Assembly (NCBI GenBank): GCA_031082205.1
Contig: JAVHLJ010000019.1
Coordinates: forward strand, 1 to 45,714
Source of the DNA: Elusimicrobiales bacterium
GTDB taxonomy: Bacteria > Elusimicrobiota > Elusimicrobia > Elusimicrobiales > UBA9959
DNA length: 45,714 bases
Reading direction: 5' to 3'
Below the pieces are notes generated by a model that saw only the letters and a list, made by a program, of their open reading frames with translations, had not been told where the DNA came from and did no database searches. This document shows positions 1 to 7,189 of the stretch, piece after piece. Both the position numbers and the translations under genes were made by a program. Position 1 is the stretch's first letter. The number at the start of each line of letters is the position of its first letter.

Positions 1-106
1 AGGCGGGAAGAAAATAAATCTGAAATTTATTTTTCCGTCGGAAAAAGTGCGGCAAATGCGGGCGCTAGCGGATGTTACTGCAACCAAATTTCCTTTGCAG
101 GAAATT
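1..106. other. Non-coding stretch with small hairpins
   Basis: No gene is visible. Positions 11-19 and 25-33 form a 9-bp AT-rich inverted repeat, 30-36 and 40-46 a second short one. Positions 84-93 and 100-109 form a perfect 10-bp stem with a 6-nt loop that begins at the encoded CCA end of the neighbouring tRNA-Asp gene. None has a clear T-tract in the direction of tRNA transcription, so I do not call a terminator. Confidence 0.5.
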
Positions 107-185
107 TGGCGGGGTCGACGGGATTCGAACCCGCGGTCTCCGCCTTGACAGGGCGGCGTGTTAAACCAGGCTACACCACGACCCC
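107..185 (-). tRNA. tRNA-Asp (anticodon GTC), CCA encoded
   Basis: Read on the minus strand the gene has a perfect 7-bp acceptor stem (GGGGTCG with CGACCCC), an anticodon stem CCGCC/GGCGG closing the loop CTGTCAA (anticodon GTC, Asp), and a T arm with GGTTCGAATCC. The discriminator is G, as expected for tRNA-Asp, and CCA follows directly at 109-107. It lies about 50 bp beyond the OPT transporter stop codon and has its own promoter-like sequence in that gap, so it is probably transcribed independently as well as by read-through. Confidence 0.95.
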
Positions 186-199
186 ACGGGAACGCGTAA

Positions 200-229
200 A
201 TAATATCAAAACCGGGGCCGTCGTGGCAA
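200..229 (-). promoter_or_regulatory. Promoter of tRNA-Asp
   Basis: On the minus strand TTGCCA (224-229), an 18-bp spacer and TATTAT (200-205) preceded by TGA form a -35 plus extended -10 promoter. The predicted +1 is near 193, about 8 nt ahead of the tRNA 5' end at 185. Confidence 0.7.
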
Positions 230-238
230 ATCGCCCTG

Positions 239-2236
239 TCAGCGCCCGAGCACGGCCCTGACCCGGCCGATGACCTCGGTAACCATGTCCCGGGCGTCGG
301 TCAGCGCTATGGTCACGCCCATCAGCGACTCGCCGGCTATGATGCCCGAGCTGACCGGGATGATGTACTTGTCGGCGGCCGGCTTGTTGGTCCGCTCTAT
401 GATCAGCGCTATCAGGCCCCCGATGAACATCGACAGCGAGTTGAAGAAGGGGATGACCATCGAAAGACCGAGGCCCATCGCCGACGGTATGTACTTGCGC
501 TTCTTCGGGAACATCAGCTCGAGCGCCGGTATTATCAGGCCCACCAGCCCGCCTATGATCAGGCCGTTGCGCGCCGCCGGGTGCAGCGAGCCTATGCCGC
601 TGGAGAGGAGCTTGGCCACCGCGGCCCAGACCTGCGCCGAGGGCGCGGGCCATTTGTCGGAGCCGAGCACCGAGGCGTCGGGCACCAGCAGGTAGAAGGC
701 CGGCACCACGACCAGCGTGCCGGCGAAGATGCCGAGGAACTGCGCTATGAACTGCTGGCGCGGGTTGGCGCCCAGCAGGTAGCCGCTCTTGAGGTCCACC
801 AGCAGGTCGGCGGTGGAGCCGGCCGCGCCAGCCGTGACCGAGGCGGTCATCAGGTTGGTCGTCATGTTGGACGGAGCCAGCACGCCGAAGGTCAGCTGGG
901 TGATCTTGCCCATCGCGCCTATCGGGGTGATGTCGCTCTCTCCGGTGGCGCGCGCGGCCACCATCGCCAGCACGAAGGTCAGCGCTACGGCTACCAGGCC
1001 CATCCACCAGCTGGTGTTGAAGGCGTAGTGCAGCACGAAGATACAGCCGAGGCCGGCCACGAAAGTGCCGCCGATGAACCAGGAACCGGGCACCTCTATG
1101 CGCGCCATCGGGTCGTCCTGCCTGTCGGCGCGGGGATTGAAGGCGCCGGCCAGGCCGCTGAAGGCGCGCTTGACGGTCTTCCACTGCAGCGCGAACATGA
1201 AAAGGCCCGAGGTGACCATGATGGCGGCGCCGGCCCAGGTGCTCCATTGCACGATGGCCCGGTAGCCCAGCTTCGAAACGTCGATGGCCATCACGCCGGC
1301 TTCCGTAGGCGGCATGCCGGCCACCCAGGGAGCGAGTACGCCGTAGGTGACCACGCCGCCGAGCAGCAGCGACCAGGCCATTTTCCAGCCGATGATGGCG
1401 CCGGCCGCCACCAGTATGGCGCTTATCTCGAAGGAGAAGGTCCATTTCTCAAGGGGCTGCCCCTTTATGTGCCCTTTGAAAGGGATGAGGCCCGGGATAG
1501 ACAGGTCCAGCCCGAAGACGTCCTTGTGGGAGAAGCGTATCCCCTTATCGCGCAGGAGAACCAGCCCGGCGCCGAAGAGGCCGCCCAGTCCCAGGGCCTT
1601 GGCCTTGTCCGAGGCCTCCTTGCCCTTCGAGTGCAGGCTTTTGAGCGTCTCGGCGGCGGCTATGCCGCTGGGGAACTTGAGCTGCTCGATGTTTATCATC
1701 TGCCGCTTCATCGGGATGGCGATGAAGACGCCCAGCATCGCCAGGAATATCGTCCAGACGGTAAGCACCTGCCAGGACATGTGCGTGCCGGTGATTATAA
1801 GGTAGGCGGAGATCGCCGAGACCATGGTGCCGCCGGTGGAGTAGCCCGCCGAAGAGGCCGTGGACTGCATGCAGTTGTTCTCGAGGATGGTCATCTCCTC
1901 CCTGAACAGGAACGGCATGACCGTCATCAGCGTCTTCCATATGGTGTAGGAGAGTATGCAGGCCGTGATGGCGACGCCCAGGCCCCAGCCGGTCTTGAGG
2001 CCGATGTAGAGGTTGGAGAGCGACATGAAGCCGCCCAGGAAAGCCCCCATGACGACGGCGCGAAGCGTGAGCTGCTTCATGTTGTCGCCCTGGTAGACCT
2101 CCCGGAACCACTTGAGCTCTATCTGCTCGGGGTCTTTTATGTCCTCGGGGCCTTTCTCCGGTTCGTCGACGAGTTCCACTCCGTCCTCGGCCAGTACCTC
2201 TTCTTTGGGAAGGTCGTCGCGCTTTTCGTCGGTCAT
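239..2236 (-). CDS. OPT-family oligopeptide/metal-chelate transporter
   Basis: Integral inner-membrane protein of about 665 residues, the usual size of bacterial OPT (oligopeptide transporter) proteins, which import small peptides or metal-siderophore compounds by cation symport. After a charged, acidic N-terminal tail of about 60 residues there are many hydrophobic segments with short loops, beginning near a glycine-rich GAFLGGFMSLSNLYIGLKTG segment typical of the family. I start at ATG 2236 (MTDEKRDD). A longer in-frame start at 2296 would run through the tRNA-Val gene and is rejected. An AAGGGG sequence lies about 11 nt upstream. The gene is directly downstream of tRNA-Val and likely shares its promoter. 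The substrate cannot be read from sequence. Confidence 0.88.
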   Translation of the reverse strand: MTDEKRDDLPKEEVLAEDGVELVDEPEKGPEDIKDPEQIELKWFREVYQGDNMKQLTLRAVVMGAFLGGFMSLSNLYIGLKTGWGLGVAITACILSYTIWKTLMTVMPFLFREEMTILENNCMQSTASSAGYSTGGTMVSAISAYLIITGTHMSWQVLTVWTIFLAMLGVFIAIPMKRQMINIEQLKFPSGIAAAETLKSLHSKGKEASDKAKALGLGGLFGAGLVLLRDKGIRFSHKDVFGLDLSIPGLIPFKGHIKGQPLEKWTFSFEISAILVAAGAIIGWKMAWSLLLGGVVTYGVLAPWVAGMPPTEAGVMAIDVSKLGYRAIVQWSTWAGAAIMVTSGLFMFALQWKTVKRAFSGLAGAFNPRADRQDDPMARIEVPGSWFIGGTFVAGLGCIFVLHYAFNTSWWMGLVAVALTFVLAMVAARATGESDITPIGAMGKITQLTFGVLAPSNMTTNLMTASVTAGAAGSTADLLVDLKSGYLLGANPRQQFIAQFLGIFAGTLVVVPAFYLLVPDASVLGSDKWPAPSAQVWAAVAKLLSSGIGSLHPAARNGLIIGGLVGLIIPALELMFPKKRKYIPSAMGLGLSMVIPFFNSLSMFIGGLIALIIERTNKPAADKYIIPVSSGIIAGESLMGVTIALTDARDMVTEVIGRVRAVLGR

Positions 2237-2261
2237 GTTTCGGGGCCCCTTGGGAGATAGG

Positions 2262-2336
2262 TGGTGGGCAGTACAGGATTCGAACCTGTGACCCATCGCG
2301 TGTAAGGCGATTGCTCTACCGCTGAGCTAACTGCCC
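2262..2336 (-). tRNA. tRNA-Val (anticodon TAC), CCA encoded
   Basis: Minus-strand cloverleaf: acceptor GGGCAGT/ACTGCCC (7 perfect pairs), anticodon stem ATCGC/GCGAT with loop CTTACAC (anticodon TAC, Val), T arm with GGTTCGAATCC, discriminator A and an encoded CCA at 2264-2262. It sits 25 bp upstream of the OPT transporter start on the same strand. Confidence 0.95.
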
Positions 2337-2352
2337 CCTGTGTGACGGCGTT

Positions 2353-2361
2353 ATTTTATCA
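2353..2361 (-). promoter_or_regulatory. Extended -10 promoter of tRNA-Val
   Basis: On the minus strand TGA-TAAAAT (hexamer 2353-2358) is an extended -10 element. The predicted +1 near 2346 leaves a leader of about 10 nt before the tRNA. No convincing -35 is seen. It lies back to back with the promoter of the divergent sigma factor gene. Confidence 0.6.
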
Positions 2362-2369
2362 CTTTTGTG

Positions 2370-2375
2370 TATAAT
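2370..2375 (+). promoter_or_regulatory. -10 element (TATAAT) of the ECF sigma gene
   Basis: A perfect TATAAT ends 6 nt before the ATG at 2382, so the expected +1 is the A of the start codon (leaderless transcript). No clear -35 at the usual spacing. Confidence 0.5.
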
Positions 2376-2381
2376 CGGAAT

Positions 2382-2918
2382 ATGGACGGGAAGGAAGAGG
2401 CCCTCATCGCCAAGGCGAAGGACGGCGACATCGCCAGCTTCGAGGAGCTGATAAAGATGCACAAGGACCGCATCTACGGCCTGGCGCATTATGTCTGCAG
2501 CGGCCTGCCGTCGGAGGCGGAGGACGTCTACCAGGAGACCATGCTGACCGCCTTCACCAAGATAAAGGATTTCAAGGGCAGGTCGGGCTTCAGCACCTGG
2601 CTTTACCGCATAGCCGCCAACAACTGCTGGATGAAGTTCCGCCGCAAGAAGCGCGAGAAGCTCGTCAGCCTCGAGGACATAAAGGACGTCAGGGACGCCG
2701 TAGCCCACGAGGAATCCATAAAGAAAGACCTTTCCGAGAGCGTCGCCAGGGCGCTTTCGGCCCTGCCGGTGGACTACAGGATGGCGATAACGCTCGTCGA
2801 CATCCAGGAAATGTCGCTGGAAGAGGCCGCGAAGGTGCTCAATATCACCGTCGGGGCGCTCAAGTCGCGCCTGCTGCGCGGGCGGCTGAAGCTCCGCGAA
2901 GAATTCAACAGGAAGTGA
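2382..2918 (+). CDS. ECF-type RNA polymerase sigma factor
   Basis: A protein of 178 residues with the two regions that define group 4 (ECF) sigma factors: region 2 (about residues 20-95, with the DVYQETMLTAF segment and FSTWLYRIAANNC) and region 4 (about 120-175, with SALPVDYRMAITLVDIQEMS followed by the helix-turn-helix VGALKSRLLRGRLKL). It should direct RNA polymerase to a specific promoter set. The start at 2382 follows family length and the TATAAT just upstream; an in-frame GTG at 2367 would put the -10 element inside the gene. No anti-sigma gene adjoins it: the next gene is convergent and the stop codons abut exactly (TGA 2916-2918, TCA 2919-2921). Confidence 0.9.
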   Translation: MDGKEEALIAKAKDGDIASFEELIKMHKDRIYGLAHYVCSGLPSEAEDVYQETMLTAFTKIKDFKGRSGFSTWLYRIAANNCWMKFRRKKREKLVSLEDIKDVRDAVAHEESIKKDLSESVARALSALPVDYRMAITLVDIQEMSLEEAAKVLNITVGALKSRLLRGRLKLREEFNRK

Positions 2919-4637
2919 TCAGGAGATCCAGACGAGCCCGGCCAGGATGAGGAACTGGCTGTCTATCAGCGTTTCCGCCAGCGTCTTCTCCGGCATCCGC
3001 CGGAAGTAGAAGAAGATCATCAGCCCCAGGTAGTAGAACATCCCCGCTATCATCGCGTTGACCAGCGGCTCCTTCCACGCCATGTTCTTGAGCGCTATCA
3101 GCACGCCCTCCATGAAGATGAAGATGGACAGGACGGCCGCGTAGGTGGCCTTGGGGCCGGCCGCCTTGTAGAAGTTCTCTTTTCCCACTATCATGTCGCT
3201 GTGCACGTGGCTGATGCCGAACATGACCGAGCGCGCGAAGACCAGCGTGAAGGCGAAGACCGCGGCGAGCTGGGACGATTTGTAGGCGAGAGAGCCGTAT
3301 GAGAGGGCAGGCAGGGCCGCGCAGACGAAGGCCCAGCCCAGCGCGGTCATGATGTCCTTGGAACCGGGGAATTTCGCCAAAGAGTCCAGGCCCAGGGGCA
3401 TTTTGTAAGGGTACAGCATGCCCATCCCCCAGAAGAAAGCGGTGAGCAGCAGGGCGAGGGGGCCGGTGGTCCCTGCGGCCAGCGCTATGGCCGCCACGCC
3501 GGCCAGAAGGGCCACGGCGCGGGTGGCCCGGCCGAAGCGGACGAAGAGAAGGTGCTTCGCCCTGTCGGGCACGGCCGTGCCTTTTTCGGCGGCGCGGTTG
3601 GTCAGGTGCAGGCTGAAGACGAAGAGGCCGGCCAGCGCCAGCATCTCGTAGCCGATAGGCAGGCCCTGGAGGCGCATCGAGGCGTAGGCCAGCGCTACCG
3701 CCGCTGCGGCTGTGAAGACGCAGCTGGTGACCGTCAGCAGCCAGAGGAACTCCAGGCGGGCTATGAACGGGGAGCGGCGTACCTCGGTCAGTTCGCGCGC
3801 GCGGGTCAGGACCTTCTCTATCATCCAGGCGGGCGTGGACGCGCCGGCGGTTATGAAGACGGAGGACGCGCCGTCGAAGAGTTCCGGGGAAAGCTCGTCC
3901 TCGCGCTCTATGTGTACGGCGCGCGGGGCGAGGCCGGAACAGATCTGGAAAAGGCGCGCCGTATTGGCGGAGTTCTTGCCTCCGACGACTATCACCAGTC
4001 CGCTGCGGCGGGAGAGTTCTACGGTCTCCTGCTGGCGCTGCTTCGTCGGGGCGCAGATGGTGTTGGAGATTATCAGCTCTCCGGTGTTCTGGCGCAGCGC
4101 CTCGACCGTCTTAAGGAAGACGTCGGTCTCCTGCGTGGTCTGTGCGACAATGTTGGCCTTCTCCAGGCGCGGCAGGCGCGCGGCCTCCTCCGGACCGCTG
4201 ACTACATGGCCGCGGCCGGCGGTATAGCCCATAAGTCCCACGACCTCGGCGTGGTCGGCGTCGCCCACGATGACGGTGTCGTAGCCCTTGTCCGCCCATT
4301 CTTTTATGTTGCGGTGCACCCGCTTGACCAGCGGGCAGGTGGCGTCCACGACATTGAGGTCCAGCGCCCTGACCGCCGATTCCAGTTCCGGAGGTATGCC
4401 GTGGGCGCGGATGACCAGCGTGGCGCCCTTTTCCTTTATCTCGGAGGCTTCCCTTACGGCCCGCACGCCCTTTTCTTCCAGCGTCTGTATGACCTGCTTG
4501 TTGTGGATGAGCGGCCCCAGAGTGTAGATGGGGCCTTTGCCGGCGGCGGCCAGTTCGAGGACCTTGTCGATGGCGCCTTTGACGCCCGGGCAGAAGCCCG
4601 CGCTGGCGGCCACCGTTATCTGCGCCCTGTAGGACAT
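2919..4637 (-). CDS. ispH: IspH (HMBPP reductase) fused to a UbiA-like membrane domain
   Basis: Residues 1 to about 285 are a complete IspH/LytB: the three Fe-S cysteines are Cys16 (GFCPGV), Cys101 (DATCPLV) and Cys195 (NTICAPT), with His45, His79, His129, Glu131, Ser223 and Asn225 at the known active-site positions. IspH makes IPP and DMAPP from HMBPP, the last step of the MEP pathway. Residues about 290-572 are an extra polytopic membrane domain with about eight hydrophobic segments. It resembles UbiA prenyltransferases in size and in segments such as GSKDIMTALGWAFV and DMIVGKENFYKAAG, but the aspartate-rich motifs look degenerate (NRAAE in place of NxxxDxxxD; one Asp left in the second). 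IspH alone is usually about 310 residues. The fusion would tether IspH to the membrane. The reductase call is firm, the UbiA relation moderate. Confidence 0.9.
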   Translation of the reverse strand: MSYRAQITVAASAGFCPGVKGAIDKVLELAAAGKGPIYTLGPLIHNKQVIQTLEEKGVRAVREASEIKEKGATLVIRAHGIPPELESAVRALDLNVVDATCPLVKRVHRNIKEWADKGYDTVIVGDADHAEVVGLMGYTAGRGHVVSGPEEAARLPRLEKANIVAQTTQETDVFLKTVEALRQNTGELIISNTICAPTKQRQQETVELSRRSGLVIVVGGKNSANTARLFQICSGLAPRAVHIEREDELSPELFDGASSVFITAGASTPAWMIEKVLTRARELTEVRRSPFIARLEFLWLLTVTSCVFTAAAAVALAYASMRLQGLPIGYEMLALAGLFVFSLHLTNRAAEKGTAVPDRAKHLLFVRFGRATRAVALLAGVAAIALAAGTTGPLALLLTAFFWGMGMLYPYKMPLGLDSLAKFPGSKDIMTALGWAFVCAALPALSYGSLAYKSSQLAAVFAFTLVFARSVMFGISHVHSDMIVGKENFYKAAGPKATYAAVLSIFIFMEGVLIALKNMAWKEPLVNAMIAGMFYYLGLMIFFYFRRMPEKTLAETLIDSQFLILAGLVWIS

Positions 4638-4643
4638 GCTGAA

Positions 4644-4652
4644 ATTCTATCA
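4644..4652 (-). promoter_or_regulatory. Extended -10 promoter of ispH
   Basis: On the minus strand TGA-TAGAAT (hexamer 4644-4649) ends 6 nt before the ATG at 4637, placing the expected +1 on the start codon. The 15-nt core TGATAGAATTTCAGC is identical to that upstream of the epimerase gene (36491-36505). Confidence 0.65.
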
Positions 4653-4706
4653 AATAGGGGTAACTATTCCGGGTGCTGCCGGGGACTAACCACGAAAAAA
4701 CGCCGC

Positions 4707-4909
4707 AGGCTCCCTCGCCGGGCCTTCACTTCGCCACGGGTTCGGCTTTCCGGAATGCACCCGGCGCTGCGCTCGGCCTGGCACGAACTCGGCCTGCGCG
4801 CATAGCGCGCTAGGCCTCAGACATTCATGCCCGTCCGCCGGAGGCGGTACCCTCGCTCCGCTTGGGGAAAGCCTCCGATGTGGCTTCGGAAGGCCCGGCG
4901 AGGGAGCCT
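4707..4909. repeat. Inner hairpin unit 1 (21-bp perfect arms)
   Basis: Positions 4707-4727 and 4889-4909 are perfect inverted repeats of 21 bp. The similarity continues inwards less perfectly (GGCTTTCC at 4746-4752 region against GGAAAGCC near 4865). Smaller stems lie inside, for example GCGCGC-ATA-GCGCGC around 4796-4810 and CCGCC-GGA-GGCGG around 4835-4847. Confidence 0.8.
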
Positions 4910-4927
4910 TGCCCGTCCAGCGTCCCA

Positions 4928-5117
4928 TAAGGAGACAGCCGGGGGATGGCGGGGCATCACTTAAGCAAAGCCGTCCGAAGGCCCGAGCTTACGGAGTATG
5001 CGCCGCAGCGTACGGTGCTTTGCTCCTCGCGGAAGCGAAGGCGCATACGAGCGCGAGGGCCGAGGTCGGAGCGCGAGTACGGTGTACGAGCGCGTCTTTG
5101 CGTAGTGATGCCCCGCC
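4928..5117. repeat. Inner hairpin unit 2, related to the unit at 36325-36462
   Basis: Begins with TAAGGAGACAGCCGGGGGA (4928-4946), which matches 36325-36343 at 18 of 19 positions. Then arms 4948-4970 and 5096-5117 pair, with a perfect 13-bp core (GGCGGGGCATCAC against 5105-5117) and a second block GCAAAG/CTTTGC. An inner 9-bp stem is at 4996-5004/5040-5048. The right arm runs into the uvrB promoter. Confidence 0.75.
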
Positions 5118-5142
5118 AGCACCCGGCATAGTTGTTCCTATT

Positions 5143-5151
5143 TGGTAGAAT
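5143..5151 (+). promoter_or_regulatory. Extended -10 promoter of uvrB
   Basis: TGG-TAGAAT (hexamer 5146-5151) ends 7 nt before the ATG at 5159, giving an expected +1 on or one base before the start codon. The upstream CCCGGCATAGTT matches CCCGGAATAGTT and CCCGGAATAATT ahead of ispH and the epimerase. Confidence 0.65.
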
Positions 5152-5158
5152 CGATAGT

Positions 5159-7189
5159 ATGACGGGCAAGTTCAAGCTGAAGGCGCCGTTCAGGGCGGCG
5201 GGCGACCAGCCGGCGGCGATAAAGAAGCTGCGCGCCGGCCTCGACGGCGGCCTGCGCGACCAGGTGCTGCTGGGCGTGACCGGCTCGGGCAAGACCTTCA
5301 CCATGGCCTCGCTCATAGCGGAGATGAACAGGCCGGCGCTGATAATATCCCCGAATAAAGTGCTGGCCGCCCAGCTCTACTCCGAGTTCCGCACCTTCTT
5401 CCCCGACAACGCCGTGGAGTATTTCGTTTCCTATTACGATTATTACCAGCCCGAAGCGTATATTCCTTCCACCGACACCTATATAGAGAAGGACTCGGCC
5501 ATCAACCAGCAGCTCGACAAGCTGCGCCTGAAGGCCACCGCCTCCATCCTCTCGCGGCCGGACACCATCGTGGTCGCCTCGGTCTCGTGCATCTACAATA
5601 TCGGCTCGCCCGAGAACTTCGCCAAGATGGGCCTCTATATCGAGAAGGGCCGCCCGCTCGGGCGCAGGGAACTGACGGAGCGGCTGGTGGCCATACGGTA
5701 CGAGCGCAACGACCTGGAGCTCTCGCGCGGCAAGTTCCGCCCGCGCGGGGCTTTCGTCGACATCTTTCCCGGCGATTCCGAGACGGCCTTCCGGATACAG
5801 CTTTCGGACGCGGTCGAGTCCATAGTCGAATTCGACCCGCTGACCGGAGCCGAGCTCAAAGAGCATAAGCACGCCTGGATATACCCGGCCAACCACTTCG
5901 TCTCCACTCAGGCCGAGATCGGGGAGGCGCTCAAGCTCATCTCGGCCGAGCTCGCGGAGCGGCTCGCCGTCCTGAAGAAAGAGAACAAGCTGGTCGAGGC
6001 GCAGCGGCTGGAGCAGCGCACCCGCTACGACATGGAGATGCTGGCCCAGACCGGCTACTGTCACGGCATAGAGAACTATTCGCGCCACCTGGCGGGCCGG
6101 CCAGCCGGCGAGCGCCCGGCCTGCCTTTTCGATTATTTCCCCGAGGATTTCCTCTTCTTCGTCGACGAGTCGCATGTCACCGTCCCGCAGGTGCGCGGCA
6201 TGTACGCCGGCGACCGCAGCCGCAAGCAGACGCTGGTGGACTTCGGCTTCCGCCTGCCTTCGGCGCTCGACAACCGCCCGCTCAAGTTCGACGAGTTCGA
6301 GGCGCTGCGCCCGCGCACGGTCTACGTTTCGGCCACGCCGGGGCCCTACGAGCTCGGGCTCGCGGGCAGGACGGCCATCGCAGAGCAGATAATCCGCCCG
6401 ACCGGCCTGACCGACCCGCCCGTGCGGGTGCTGCCGCTCAAAGGGCAGGTGAAAGCGCTGACCGAAGAGATAGAGAAGCGCGCTAAACTTAAAGAACGCA
6501 CCCTGGTGCTTACGCTGACCAAGAAGACCGCCGAGGACCTCAGCGAGTTCCTGGCCGGCAAGGGCGTGCGCGCGAAATACATACATTCCTCCATGGACAC
6601 GCTTGAGCGGCTGGACATACTGGGGCAGTTCAAGCGGGGGGAGTTCGACGCGCTGGTGGGCATAAACCTGCTGCGCGAAGGGCTGGACATTCCCGAGGTC
6701 TCGCTGGTCGCCATACTCAACGCGGACAACGAGGGTTTCCTGCGCAGCGAGACCACGCTGATGCAGATAGCCGGCCGAGCCGCGCGCAACAAATGCGGAG
6801 AGGTGCTGCTCTTCGCCGACAGGCGCACCGGCTCGATGGGCCGCGCGCTGGACGAGATGGACCGCCGGCGGAAGATGCAGATCGAATACAACGAGAAGCA
6901 CGGCATAAAACCCGAAAGCGTGGCCCGCCGCGAGCTGGCGGGGCTGGAACTCTACGAGGCCGACCGGGAACGCGGCTACGACCTGGTCAAGGACCTCTCC
7001 GCCGTGGCGGTGAAGCCGGAGAACGTGAAGGGCATACGCCTTCAGCTGGAGCGCGAGATGAAGGAAGCCGCCGACCAGCTGAACTTCGAGCTGGCGGCGC
7101 GGCTGCGCGACCGCCTCTTCGAGCTGGCCGACATGGCCGGCCCCGGCGGCAAGCCGCGCAAGGCCGGGCGGGGCCGCTCCCGTAAATGA
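5159..7189 (+). CDS. uvrB: Excinuclease ABC subunit B
   Basis: UvrB, the damage-verifying helicase-like subunit of nucleotide excision repair, which takes over from UvrA and recruits UvrC. About 676 residues, normal family length. Visible: Walker A GVTGSGKT (about residues 38-46), the DNA-clamping beta-hairpin region YYDYYQPEAYIP, the DESHVT Walker B, helicase motif VI QIAGRAARN, and a C-terminal UVR motif (DQLNFELAARLRDRL) that contacts UvrC. I start at ATG 5159, which matches family N-termini (GKFKLKAPF...GDQPAAI); upstream in-frame codons lie in the promoter. First gene of a four-gene run; its TGA overlaps the next ATG (ATGA at 7186-7189). Confidence 0.97.
   Translation: MTGKFKLKAPFRAAGDQPAAIKKLRAGLDGGLRDQVLLGVTGSGKTFTMASLIAEMNRPALIISPNKVLAAQLYSEFRTFFPDNAVEYFVSYYDYYQPEAYIPSTDTYIEKDSAINQQLDKLRLKATASILSRPDTIVVASVSCIYNIGSPENFAKMGLYIEKGRPLGRRELTERLVAIRYERNDLELSRGKFRPRGAFVDIFPGDSETAFRIQLSDAVESIVEFDPLTGAELKEHKHAWIYPANHFVSTQAEIGEALKLISAELAERLAVLKKENKLVEAQRLEQRTRYDMEMLAQTGYCHGIENYSRHLAGRPAGERPACLFDYFPEDFLFFVDESHVTVPQVRGMYAGDRSRKQTLVDFGFRLPSALDNRPLKFDEFEALRPRTVYVSATPGPYELGLAGRTAIAEQIIRPTGLTDPPVRVLPLKGQVKALTEEIEKRAKLKERTLVLTLTKKTAEDLSEFLAGKGVRAKYIHSSMDTLERLDILGQFKRGEFDALVGINLLREGLDIPEVSLVAILNADNEGFLRSETTLMQIAGRAARNKCGEVLLFADRRTGSMGRALDEMDRRRKMQIEYNEKHGIKPESVARRELAGLELYEADRERGYDLVKDLSAVAVKPENVKGIRLQLEREMKEAADQLNFELAARLRDRLFELADMAGPGGKPRKAGRGRSRK

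Larger units (their letters stand above)
4644..5151. repeat. Outer inverted repeat flanking the ispH-uvrB intergenic element
   Basis: The arm 4644-4694 and the reverse complement of 5101-5151 align over 51 positions with about 41 matches, including an identical CCGGGTGCTG block and AAATAGG. The extreme end of each arm is the outward-facing -10 hexamer of the flanking gene (ATTCTA on the left, TAGAAT on the right). This looks like a mobile or formerly mobile repeat with outward promoters, with no encoded protein. Confidence 0.75.
4638..5158. other. Gene-free block between divergent ispH and uvrB, made of nested inverted repeats
   Basis: About 520 bp with no convincing gene. It holds an outer pair of about 51-bp imperfect inverted arms, two inner hairpin units and, at the extreme ends, the promoters of ispH (minus) and uvrB (plus). 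Short open frames inside have the composition of random GC-rich DNA. See the repeat entries for details. Confidence 0.8.

Noticed and set aside
581-2260. Plus-strand open frame of 559 codons opposite the OPT transporter
   Set aside because: His/Gly/Arg-rich shadow; the minus strand encodes a clear multi-helix membrane protein.
2237-2296. Longer N-terminus of the OPT transporter starting at 2296
   Set aside because: It would translate the tRNA-Val gene; the first residues (MGHRFESCTAHH) are the classic product of reading a tRNA T arm.
4638-5158. CRISPR array or tandem repeat array in the intergenic block
   Set aside because: Repeats are inverted and unevenly spaced, with no regular spacers; no cas genes in the window.
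4686-5316. Short open frames inside the ispH-uvrB intergenic block
   Set aside because: They lie within hairpin arms and the uvrB start, have no Shine-Dalgarno sequences and no recognisable protein features.
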